Shown piece after piece: positions 1 through 6,443 of a stretch of 7,635 nucleotides of DNA. This DNA comes from Rhodothermaceae bacterium. GTDB lineage: Bacteria; Bacteroidota; Rhodothermia; Rhodothermales; JAHEMB01. How positions within the stretch are numbered: position 1 is the first letter of the stretch; every line of letters begins with the position of its first letter. The stretch lies in assembly GCA_024643915.1 (NCBI GenBank), contig JAHEMB010000140.1, forward strand, positions 1 to 7,635, given 5' to 3'. The notes under the pieces are model-generated. The model had not been told where the DNA came from. It did not search any database and saw only the letters and a list, made by a program, of their open reading frames with translations. The position numbers and the translations under genes were made by a program.

Positions 1-131
1 CGTTCATGCCGGGAGGAGCGTGAGGGCGCTTTTTTGAGCAGCAGGGAGCGGCCGGGTGGCTGCTGAGGCCTCGCTCTCTGCCACAGGTGACGAGGCAGCG
101 CAGCTTTTTTCGTTCCTTCTCCCTGTTCTTT

Positions 132-150
132 GAATCACATTCGGTGATTC
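132..150. repeat. Short perfect inverted repeat (hairpin or operator-like)
   Basis: GAATCAC (132-138) and GTGATTC (144-150) are exact reverse complements separated by the five bases ATTCG. The stem is 7 bp and not GC-rich, and no T-tract follows, so an intrinsic terminator is unlikely. It could be a regulator binding site or chance. No gene start is nearby to give it meaning. Confidence 0.35.
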
Positions 151-368
151 TGGCCTATGTCCCTGCACCGATAGCAGTTTTGGCTGCCGTATTCCGGCAC
201 GTGGGGGTGCCGCCGAGCGTCGTGCGGCGGAGGGCCTCGATTGAGGAGGCGGCGCCGGGCGAGCGGCAGGCGCGTCGGGCATCCCCAGGTGCGAAGCGAG
301 TCGCCAGGTCCGAGAAGGAGAGTCGTAACAAATTTACATGTTCGTTTAGGAGTACGAGATTTCAGTCC

Positions 369-396
369 TTGTCTGAGACAATGGGGGGCCTATATT
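369..396 (+). promoter_or_regulatory. Weak sigma70-like promoter candidate
   Basis: TTGTCT (369-374) and TATATT (391-396) are separated by 16 bp. TATATT lies in an AT-rich run that stands out in this GC-rich DNA. The -35 matches consensus at only four of six positions and the spacing is one base short of ideal. No clear gene begins just downstream; the nearest is the gene relic at 626. If the organism is Bacteroidota-like, its primary sigma factor would prefer a different motif, which lowers confidence. Confidence 0.2.
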
Positions 397-625
397 ACAA
401 TGGAGTTGCCTTCGTGAGCCATCTCAGTCCGATGAGGGCCCGTTCGCGACGGCCAGCGGGTTTGCTACGCGGCGCTCCGTGAAGCTGCGCTTTCGCCGGG
501 TAGGCGGGCATTTCCATTAGCTTTCAGAAAGAAGATGGGACAAGGAGGCGGGTCAATAGAAGAGCGCCCCGATGTCTCATTGCGCCTGTTTTTCGTAAGG
601 CCGGCTCCTCATCAGATCGTTCTTT

Positions 626-830
626 ATGCGCTCCAGCCTCGTCAGATTCTGGGGGCATTCGCGGGCCAGCTACTGGTTCTTTCCGGCGCTCATGGCGCTG
701 GGCGCGGTGGTGCGCTCGTTTGTGCTGACGACGCTCGACACGCGCATCGGGGCCGCGCGGCTATTCGACCGGGTAGACTGGCTGGACGCCAACGAGCCAA
801 ACGGGGCGCGTCGCGTTCGTGGCGCCCTAC
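626..830 (+). pseudogene. N-terminal remnant of a DUF2254-type membrane protein
   Basis: The frame opening at ATG 626 reads RFWGHSRASYWFFPALMALG, then an aliphatic helix ending in TTLDTRIG, then a DWLD...NGARR stretch. This resembles the first transmembrane helix and following segment of DUF2254 predicted membrane proteins, which begin with a short basic stretch, an 'R.S.WF.PALMAL.A' helix, a Leu-Asp exit, and then a Gly-Ala-Arg segment before the second helix. Here the resemblance stops around 810-830. The frame then gives Arg/Pro-rich nonsense and ends at 907, about 93 codons in all against several hundred for the family. I therefore read it as a truncated, dead gene. The 3' boundary is approximate. 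The family assignment is from recognition of the helix pattern and is unverified. Confidence 0.5.
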
Positions 831-917
831 CACCACACCGTACGGCACCTGGCGGCCTCGCCGACCGCTCCGCGGACAGCGGCGGAAACCTATGCCCGGC
901 TCAATGACCAGGCCTGA
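777..917 (+). pseudogene. Unidentified out-of-frame coding fragment
   Basis: In the frame one base away from the DUF2254-like remnant, the stretch after a stop at 774-776 stays open to TGA 915-917. It reads as plausible protein, including FVAPYHHTVRHLAA and TAAETYARLNDQA, while the 626 frame degenerates over the same bases. There is no start codon at a sensible place and no ribosome binding site. It may be the C-terminal end of a different gene joined to the DUF2254 scrap by deletion, or a frameshifted continuation of it. I do not recognise the family. Confidence 0.35.
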
Positions 918-944
918 TTTTCCCTTTGATCTTACCCTCCCCCG

Positions 945-2009
945 ATGAAGATCGTCGTTCTCGTTCTGGCCGGCCTGCTGGCCGTATTTAGCTTCGTTCC
1001 TCTCATTCGCCACGACGACTGGTGGATCCGCATGTTCGACTTCCCGCGCATGCAGGTTTTCATCATCGGGCTGCTCGTGCTCGGGGCCTTCTTTTTCTTC
1101 TGGAGCGTCAAGACGTGGGCCGGGGGGGCGGTGCTGGGCGTGCTCGTGTTCGGGCTGCTCGTGCAGGCCTATCGCATCGTTCCCTATACGCCGCTCTATC
1201 CGAAAGAGGTGCTCGACTCGCCACGCGCCAATCCCGACTCGACCATCGCCCTGCTCGTGGCCAACGTGCTGATGAGCAACCGTAAGGCGGACCGCCTCCT
1301 GGAAATCATTCGAGCGCGGGACCCCGACATCGTGATCACGCTCGAGCCCGACGACTGGTGGGAGGGGCAACTGCGCGTGCTTGAAGAGGACTATCCGTAC
1401 ACGCTCAAGGCGCCGCTCGACAACCGGTACGGGATGCTGCTGCACTCACGCCTGGAGCTGATCGACCCAGAGATCAAGTACCTCATCAGTGACGAGTTCC
1501 CGTCGATGCACATGCAGGTCCGGCTGGTGTCGGGCGATACGCTGTGGCTCCACAGCATCCACCCGGAGCCCCCCTCGCCAACCGAGGCCGACGAGTCGAC
1601 GCGGCGCGATGCCGAGTTGCTCATCGTGGGAGAGGAGGTAAAAGACCGGGACCAGCCGACCATCGTCGCGGGGGACCTCAACGACGTCGCCTGGTCCTAC
1701 ACGACGACGCTCTTCCAGCAGATCAGCGGTCTGCTCGACCCGCGCAAGGGCCGCGGGATGTTCAACACGTTCCACGCCGCGTATCCGTTCATGCGGTGGC
1801 CGCTGGACCACGTGTTCCACTCGGATCACTTCATGCTGGCCGATATGGCGCGCTTGCCGGCCTTCGGGTCCGACCACTTTCCGGTCTATGCGCGCCTGGT
1901 TTTGCAGCCCGGGGCGCAGGCGCTGCAGGACGAGATGGAGGTGGACCGGGAGGACCGGGAGCAGGCCGAGGAGAAGATCGACAAAGTAGAGCAGCAAGAG
2001 GAGATGTAG
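945..2009 (+). CDS. Membrane-anchored endonuclease/exonuclease/phosphatase (EEP) family protein
   Basis: This 354-aa protein belongs to the EEP superfamily of metal-dependent phosphodiesterases (DNase I/AP endonuclease/inositol phosphatase fold). Residues 1-20, about 36-54 and 57-74 form three hydrophobic helices, so the catalytic domain (about 100-320) is probably membrane-tethered. Catalytic-type motifs appear in order: NV at Asn107, the metal-binding Glu134 (ITLEPDDWW), LHSIHPEPP (His203, His206), GDLND (Asp244, Asn246), WPLDHVF (Asp288, His289) and GSDHFPV (Asp310, His311). The full set is intact, so it should be active. The substrate (nucleic acid, phospholipid or sugar phosphate) cannot be read from sequence. 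The last 30 residues are a highly charged, Glu-rich coiled-coil-like tail. The start is well constrained: an in-frame TGA lies at 927-929 and 945 is the first start codon after it. No SD is visible. An 89-bp gap separates it from the signalling genes downstream, so co-transcription is possible but unproven. Confidence 0.88.
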   Translation: MKIVVLVLAGLLAVFSFVPLIRHDDWWIRMFDFPRMQVFIIGLLVLGAFFFFWSVKTWAGGAVLGVLVFGLLVQAYRIVPYTPLYPKEVLDSPRANPDSTIALLVANVLMSNRKADRLLEIIRARDPDIVITLEPDDWWEGQLRVLEEDYPYTLKAPLDNRYGMLLHSRLELIDPEIKYLISDEFPSMHMQVRLVSGDTLWLHSIHPEPPSPTEADESTRRDAELLIVGEEVKDRDQPTIVAGDLNDVAWSYTTTLFQQISGLLDPRKGRGMFNTFHAAYPFMRWPLDHVFHSDHFMLADMARLPAFGSDHFPVYARLVLQPGAQALQDEMEVDREDREQAEEKIDKVEQQEEM

Positions 2010-2098
2010 GGACCGCCGGGAGAGCAGGCGGGTTCGCCCATGACAGCGAAAGGCCGCGCGACAGTCAGGCACCATCGAAACGTAAGACGCTCCCCATC

Positions 2099-5000
2099 AT
2101 GCCCTCGAATCCCGCATCAGTGACGGACCCGGCACGGCTGGAGGCGTTGGCCCAGACCGACCTGCTCGACACCCCCCCGGAGGAGAACTTCGACCGGCTC
2201 GTCCGGCTGGCGGCTTCGCTCCTGCAGGCGCCCGTAGCGCTGCTCTCCCTCGTAGACCGGGACCGGCAGTTTTACAAGAGTGCCGTGGGGTTGAGCGAGC
2301 CCTGGGCCACGGCACGCGAGACGCCACTGTCGCACTCGTTCTGTCAGCACGTCGTGGACACCTCGGAGCCGCTCCTCATCGAAGATGCGCGGCAGCACCC
2401 GCTGGTGCGCGGTAACCAGGCGATCAAGGATTTCGGCATCGTCGCATACGCGGGCATCCCGCTCGTCACGCGGCAGGGGCACACCCTCGGCAGCTTCTGC
2501 GTGATGGACAAGGAGCCGCGTCGGTGGACGGACGCAGAGATCCAGACACTCCAGGACCTCGCCACCTCGGCGATGATCGAGATTGAGCTGCGGCAGCAGG
2601 TGAAGACGGCGCGGCGCGAAACGGAGCGGGCTGAGGCTGAGCGCCGACAGAAAGAAGCGCTCCTCAACGCGGCCGTTGAAGGCATCTTCGGGCTCGACGG
2701 GAGCGGGCGCTGCCTCTTCATCAATCGCGCCGCTGAAGCCCTGCTCGGGCTCGAACCGGCCGCCGCCGCGGGCGTGGCGCTTCACGACGTGGTGCATCCG
2801 CCCCGGCGCGGCGCGGCGCCCTGTACCCCGGCGCGGTGCCCCATCCTGCGCGCCCTCGGGGGGGAGGCCGTCGCCCAAACAGAGGACGTCTTCCACCGTC
2901 ATGACGGGAGCACCATTCCCGTCCTGCTCTCGGCCGCCCCGCTGGCGGCCGTCGACGCCGGCGGCGCCGGCGTCGTAATCAGTTTCATCGACCACAGCGA
3001 CCGGCAACAGTACGTGCGCCGCTTGCGGGTGCAGCACGCCGTCAGTGATGCCCTTTCCACCTGGCAGGGCGACGCGGCGTCGGCACCGCTGCTGCTGCAG
3101 GCCATCGGCGAGGCGCTCGGCTGGGAATGCGGCGCGCTGTGGCGACCCGATGAGGAGGGGGCGCACCTGGTGTGTACGACCGTCTGGCACGCCGACACCT
3201 TCACGCACGCCGGTTTCGAAGCCTCGACGTGGGCCGCCCGCTTCACGCCGGGCGACGGGCTGGTGGGGCAGGTATGGCAGGAGGCCACGCCGGAGTGGCG
3301 CATGGATGTGCAGGCCGACGCCCATTACCAGCGGGCCCAAGAGGCGGCCGAGGCGGGGCTGCACGGGAGCATCGCCTTCCCGATCCAGGCCGGCGACGAG
3401 GTGCTGGGGGTGATCGATTTCTACAGCATCGAAAGGCAGGCACCCGACCCGGAGCTTGCTGACAGCGTGGCGGCACTCGGCCAGCAGATCGGGCAATTCT
3501 TCCACCGGCAGCGTGCCGAGGTGGCCGCGCGCACCAGCCGGATCTGGAACGCGTCTGTGTTCGAGGCGGCGCTCGACAGCATCGTGGCGATCGACCACGA
3601 GGGCCGCGTGATCGAGTGGAACGCAGAGGCCGAGCGCACCTTCGGCTATCGCCGCGACGAGGTCCTCGGCCGGGAGATGGCCGCGGTGATCGTGCCCCCG
3701 CAGCACCGCAAGGCGCATCGCGACGGCATGGCCCATTACCTGGAGACGGGGGAAGGACCTGTCCTCAATCAGCGCATCGAGATCACCGCCGTTCGTAAGG
3801 ACAAGACCGAGTTTCCGGTGGAGCTCGCCATCACCCAGATCCCGCTCGACGGCCCGCCTCACTTCGTCGGGACCATCCGGGATATCACCCAGCGCAAGGA
3901 AAGTGAAGCGGCGCTGATGCAGGAGCGCGAGCAATTTCGTATGCTCGCCGAGACGATCCCCCAGCAGGTCTGGACCGCACAGCCGGAGGGCGGGCTGGAC
4001 TTCGTCAACCAGCGTATTCTCGACTATTTCGACCGGTCGGCTGAGGAGATGATTGGCATGGGCTGGCAGGACGTGATCCATGCGGACGATCTGCCGGAGG
4101 TGATAAAGCGGTGGCAGCGGGCGCTCGAGACCGGGGAGCCTTACGAGGTCGAGTTCAGACTACGCGAAGGAGGCACGGGCGCGTACCGGTGGCACCTGGG
4201 GCGGGCTCTGCCCATGCGTGATCGACAGGGGCGCGTGGTGCGATGGTTCGGGAGCAACACCGACATCGTGGACCGCAAGCAAATCGAGCAGGCGCTGCGC
4301 GAGGCCAAGGAGGAGGCGGAGGCCGCGAGCCGGGCCAAGAGCCAGTTCCTGGCGAACATGAGCCATGAGCTGCGCACGCCCCTCAACGCCGTCATCGGCT
4401 ACAGCGAGCTCTTGCAGGAAGAGGCGGAGGACGCAGGGCTCGACTCGTTTCTGCCCGAACTCGAAAAGATCCACGCGGCCGGGCGGCAGCTCCTGGGGCT
4501 CATCAACGACGTGCTGGACCTGTCCAAGATCGAGGCAGGCAAGATGGCGCTCTACTTCGAGACGTTCGAGGTAGGGCCGATGCTCGAAGAGGTGGTTCAC
4601 GTGATCGAGCCGCTCATGAAGCGGAACGACAATCGCCTAACGGTGAAGCAGGCGCCGGGACTGAAGCAGCTGCACGCCGACAAGATGAAGGTACGCCAGA
4701 GCCTGATCAACCTGCTCGGGAACGCGGCGAAGTTCACCGAAGGGGGGCAGATAGACCTGGAGGTGCAAAGCGAGGGGGGCGACGCGGGGGAGGAGGTGGT
4801 CTTTCGGGTGCGGGACACGGGGATCGGGATGACGGAGGAGCAAGTGGATCGCCTGTTCGAGTCGTTCGTGCAGGTAGACGAGGAGGCGGCACAGCGGTAC
4901 GGGGGCACAGGGTTGGGGCTGGCCCTGACGCAGCGCTTCTGCGCGATGATGGGGGGGCGCGTAGAGGTCGAGAGCGAGGTGGGGGTGGGCACGACCTTCA

Positions 5001-5884
5001 CCATACGCCTGCCGCGGGGCCTACCTGAAGGCGAGGCGGGCGGGTCCGAGGCGGGCGGGTCCGAGGCGAGCGCGCCGGCGGGGCCGAAACCGGTGGGAGC
5101 GCGCTCTACCGAGCCGCTCGTGCTCGTGGTCGACGATGACCCGGAAGCACGCGATCTCTTACGGCGCCACATGGAGCGGGCGGGGTGCCGCGTGGTGGAG
5201 GCCATGGACGGCGAGGCGGGACTGGAGCTGGCGCAGACCCTCCAGCCCGACCTGATCACGGCCGACGTGTGGATGCCGAAGATGGACGGCTGGACCCTCC
5301 TGGCGGCGCTCCAGGCCAGCCCCCCGCTAAATGATATTCCCGTCATCATGATGACCATGGCGGACGACCGGGAGCTGGGCTATGCCCTCGGAGCGGCTGC
5401 CTACCTGAGCAAGCCCATCGACCGGGCGGAGCTGGCCGCATTGTTGCACGAGCACGTCGGGTTGGCGCCGCCGCCCACCCTCCTGCTCATAGAAGCAGAC
5501 CGGCCGCTGCGCGAGGCGATGCGCGAGCGGCTCGTCGGCGACGGCTACCGCGTGTTCGAAGCCGAGGACGAGCAGAGAGCCCTCGGGGCGTTACACGCGC
5601 AGCGGCCCGACCTGGTCGTGCTCGACTTCGAGGGCTTGGAGATCGACGGCCTGGCCGTACTCGAAGCCCTCCAGGGGCGCGAGCGGTCGATCCCGGTCGT
5701 CGTTCTGCACGACGGCCCGTTGCCGGACGAGGCCGAAGGCCGGCTGGACGGACAGGTGCGGCAGGTTCTCGCCAAAGCTGATCTGGACGTAGCCTCGCTC
5801 CCTGCGGCGCTGCGCAAGCACCTCAACGCGTGCGGCGGAGCAAACTCGCCGCAGGCGCCCATAGCAACTTCCCAAGACCTGTAG
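2099..5884 (+). CDS. Hybrid sensor histidine kinase, GAF-PAS-GAF-PAS-PAS-HisKA-HATPase-REC-REC
   Basis: This is a 1261-aa soluble multi-sensor kinase with no transmembrane segment. Domains: GAF 24-165 (SHSFCQHV, GSFCVMD signature); a charged coiled coil 160-190; PAS 187-305 with a CTPARCPI loop; GAF 312-475; PAS 477-601; PAS 613-728, closing with a typical DIVDRKQ end; HisKA about 745-820 with phospho-acceptor His756 (SHELRTP); HATPase to about 975 with N box Asn875, G1 Asp906 (DTGIGM) and G2 at Gly935 (GGTGLGLAL). A Gly/Ser/Glu linker (two 15-bp tandem units) leads to REC1 (1009-1122; Asp1012/1013, Asp1056, Thr1086, Lys1105) and REC2 (1128-1245; Asp1176). REC1 is complete; REC2 is degenerate. 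The frame stays open upstream to 1544, but that part is a shadow of the EEP gene. ATG 2099 is chosen because GAF homology begins soon after it; no SD is visible. Ligands are not predictable. It heads a three-gene signalling operon. Confidence 0.93.
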   Translation: MPSNPASVTDPARLEALAQTDLLDTPPEENFDRLVRLAASLLQAPVALLSLVDRDRQFYKSAVGLSEPWATARETPLSHSFCQHVVDTSEPLLIEDARQHPLVRGNQAIKDFGIVAYAGIPLVTRQGHTLGSFCVMDKEPRRWTDAEIQTLQDLATSAMIEIELRQQVKTARRETERAEAERRQKEALLNAAVEGIFGLDGSGRCLFINRAAEALLGLEPAAAAGVALHDVVHPPRRGAAPCTPARCPILRALGGEAVAQTEDVFHRHDGSTIPVLLSAAPLAAVDAGGAGVVISFIDHSDRQQYVRRLRVQHAVSDALSTWQGDAASAPLLLQAIGEALGWECGALWRPDEEGAHLVCTTVWHADTFTHAGFEASTWAARFTPGDGLVGQVWQEATPEWRMDVQADAHYQRAQEAAEAGLHGSIAFPIQAGDEVLGVIDFYSIERQAPDPELADSVAALGQQIGQFFHRQRAEVAARTSRIWNASVFEAALDSIVAIDHEGRVIEWNAEAERTFGYRRDEVLGREMAAVIVPPQHRKAHRDGMAHYLETGEGPVLNQRIEITAVRKDKTEFPVELAITQIPLDGPPHFVGTIRDITQRKESEAALMQEREQFRMLAETIPQQVWTAQPEGGLDFVNQRILDYFDRSAEEMIGMGWQDVIHADDLPEVIKRWQRALETGEPYEVEFRLREGGTGAYRWHLGRALPMRDRQGRVVRWFGSNTDIVDRKQIEQALREAKEEAEAASRAKSQFLANMSHELRTPLNAVIGYSELLQEEAEDAGLDSFLPELEKIHAAGRQLLGLINDVLDLSKIEAGKMALYFETFEVGPMLEEVVHVIEPLMKRNDNRLTVKQAPGLKQLHADKMKVRQSLINLLGNAAKFTEGGQIDLEVQSEGGDAGEEVVFRVRDTGIGMTEEQVDRLFESFVQVDEEAAQRYGGTGLGLALTQRFCAMMGGRVEVESEVGVGTTFTIRLPRGLPEGEAGGSEAGGSEASAPAGPKPVGARSTEPLVLVVDDDPEARDLLRRHMERAGCRVVEAMDGEAGLELAQTLQPDLITADVWMPKMDGWTLLAALQASPPLNDIPVIMMTMADDRELGYALGAAAYLSKPIDRAELAALLHEHVGLAPPPTLLLIEADRPLREAMRERLVGDGYRVFEAEDEQRALGALHAQRPDLVVLDFEGLEIDGLAVLEALQGRERSIPVVVLHDGPLPDEAEGRLDGQVRQVLAKADLDVASLPAALRKHLNACGGANSPQAPIATSQDL
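4334..4594 (+). repeat. Copy 1 of a direct repeat encoding the kinase dimerisation/phospho-transfer region
   Basis: This 261-bp segment of the first kinase aligns without gaps to 7313-7573 in the second kinase. By hand I count about 31 mismatches, or roughly 88% identity. They are strongly uneven: only one mismatch (position 4384) in the first 75 bp around the H box, and about 30 in the remaining 186 bp. It is coding DNA shared by paralogous HisKA domains, not a mobile element. Confidence 0.85.
5033..5068 (+). repeat. 15-bp tandem repeat in the HATPase-REC linker
   Basis: The unit GAGGCGGGCGGGTCC occurs twice exactly (5033-5047 and 5048-5062), followed by the first six bases of a third copy. 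Its length is a multiple of three, so it encodes repeated Glu-Ala-Gly-Gly-Ser. This forms a flexible linker between the ATPase domain and the first receiver. Copy number could vary between strains without breaking the frame. Confidence 0.8.
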
Positions 5885-5890
5885 AGGTGA
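5885..5890 (+). promoter_or_regulatory. Ribosome binding site of the MetOD1 gene, abutting the upstream stop
   Basis: AGGTGA lies directly after the TAG of the hybrid kinase (5882-5884) and four bases before ATG 5895. It is the only clear Shine-Dalgarno-like site at a gene start in the window. It fixes 5895 as the start rather than the in-frame ATG at 5907. Its placement suggests translational coupling to the kinase. Confidence 0.6.
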
Positions 5891-5894
5891 ACCC

Positions 5895-6443
5895 ATGGAA
5901 AGCACAATGAAGGCCCCTGGCCCGCTCCACCACCTGGACGTCCCGCTCGAGCGCGACGGTTTTTTACGCACCCTGCTCCGTTCCCTGGCCGGCACGCTGC
6001 AAGACGTCGTCGGGCTCGACGAAGCCGCCGGCTTCATCAGCGTCGTCGGGCAGGAGATGGGTGAAAGGATCAACCACGACTACCGGCACGCCCTGCAGGT
6101 GGAAAACCTGGACCGCGCGCAAGTGGCGGACGTGTTGGTGGACCTCAAGGCCCGCATCCAGGGCGACTTCTTCGTGATTGAAGAGGACGAGGAGAAGATT
6201 GTCCTGGGCAACCGGTCCTGTCCGTTTGCCGAGAAGGTCGTCGGGCGGCCCGCCCTGTGCATGATGACCTCGAACGTCTTCGGCTCGATTGCGGCCGAAA
6301 ACCTGGGCTATGCCAAGGTGGAGCTGCAAGAGACGATTGCTGAAGGGGAGGCGGGCTGCCGGGTGGTGGTATATCTACAACCGACGGAGGAGGCCGCACA
6401 GGCCGCGGGTCGAGAATACTTCAAAGCAACGCCGGCCTCATGA
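5895..6443 (+). CDS. Stand-alone methanogen output domain 1 (MetOD1) protein
   Basis: This 182-aa soluble protein appears to be a single MetOD1 domain, a signalling domain first described in methanogen proteins and, as far as I recall, thought to resemble V4R-type ligand-binding folds. The family-like core runs from about 100 to 162: NRSCPF, then GRPALCMMTSNVFGSIAAENLGYAKV, then ETIAEGEAGCRVVVYL. Three cysteines sit in that core (Cys109, Cys122, Cys155). In related folds such positions can bind metal or a cofactor, but no cofactor can be assigned here. The N-terminal half (20-95) looks helical and contains the HDYRHAL segment. No signal peptide or membrane helix is visible. It lies between two sensor kinases, 10 bp after the first and overlapping the second by 4 bp, so its partner is probably one or both kinases. 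Whether it is a sensor feeding the kinases or an output is not shown by the sequence. Confidence 0.8.
   Translation: MESTMKAPGPLHHLDVPLERDGFLRTLLRSLAGTLQDVVGLDEAAGFISVVGQEMGERINHDYRHALQVENLDRAQVADVLVDLKARIQGDFFVIEEDEEKIVLGNRSCPFAEKVVGRPALCMMTSNVFGSIAAENLGYAKVELQETIAEGEAGCRVVVYLQPTEEAAQAAGREYFKATPAS

Larger units (their letters stand above)
1..600. other. Gene-free stretch at the left edge
   Basis: I see no supportable gene here on either strand. The open frames present are short or of low complexity (Pro/Ala/Arg-rich on the minus strand), have no recognisable family motif, and carry no ribosome binding site. Base composition is more mixed than in the genes to the right, with AT-richer patches around 325-400 and 515-540. 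The stretch contains one perfect short hairpin (132-150) and one weak sigma70-like site (369-396), listed separately. It may be decayed intergenic DNA, because gene debris follows directly at 626-917. Confidence 0.55.

Noticed and set aside
4..282. Minus-strand open frame of 92 codons at the left edge
   Set aside because: Pro/Ala/Arg/Ser-rich low complexity with no recognisable motif and no ribosome binding site; it is likely chance.
690..1445. Long minus-strand open frame of 251 codons opposite the EEP gene
   Set aside because: It has a composition typical of an antisense shadow in GC-rich DNA (His/Arg/Glu-rich, no motif), while the + strand has a complete catalytic signature.
2013..2031. 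Possible terminator after the EEP gene (CCGCC / GGCGG)
   Set aside because: The stem is only 5 bp with a 9-base loop and no following T-run, which is too weak to call.
1544..2098. In-frame 185-codon N-terminal extension of the hybrid kinase
   Set aside because: It lies over the EEP gene in another frame, is Arg/Gly/Ala-rich low-complexity sequence, and adds no domain. GAF similarity starts just after ATG 2099.
2320..2520. Cysteines of GAF1 as a possible bilin-binding site of a cyanobacteriochrome
   Set aside because: SHSFCQHV and GSFCVMD are the common signature of ordinary GAF domains at kinase N-termini. The Cys-His context of chromophore-binding GAFs is absent.
2954..2974. Perfect 8-bp GC-rich inverted repeat (GACGCCGG / CCGGCGTC)
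   Set aside because: It lies inside the kinase coding frame and encodes an Ala/Gly-rich stretch of a PAS domain. There is no T-tract or gene boundary, so it is expected by composition.
2117..4081. Very long minus-strand open frame (654 codons) opposite the kinase sensor region
   Set aside because: It is the reverse-strand shadow of a clear GAF/PAS coding region. It has no recognisable domain and its length follows from the scarcity of stop codons in GC-rich DNA.
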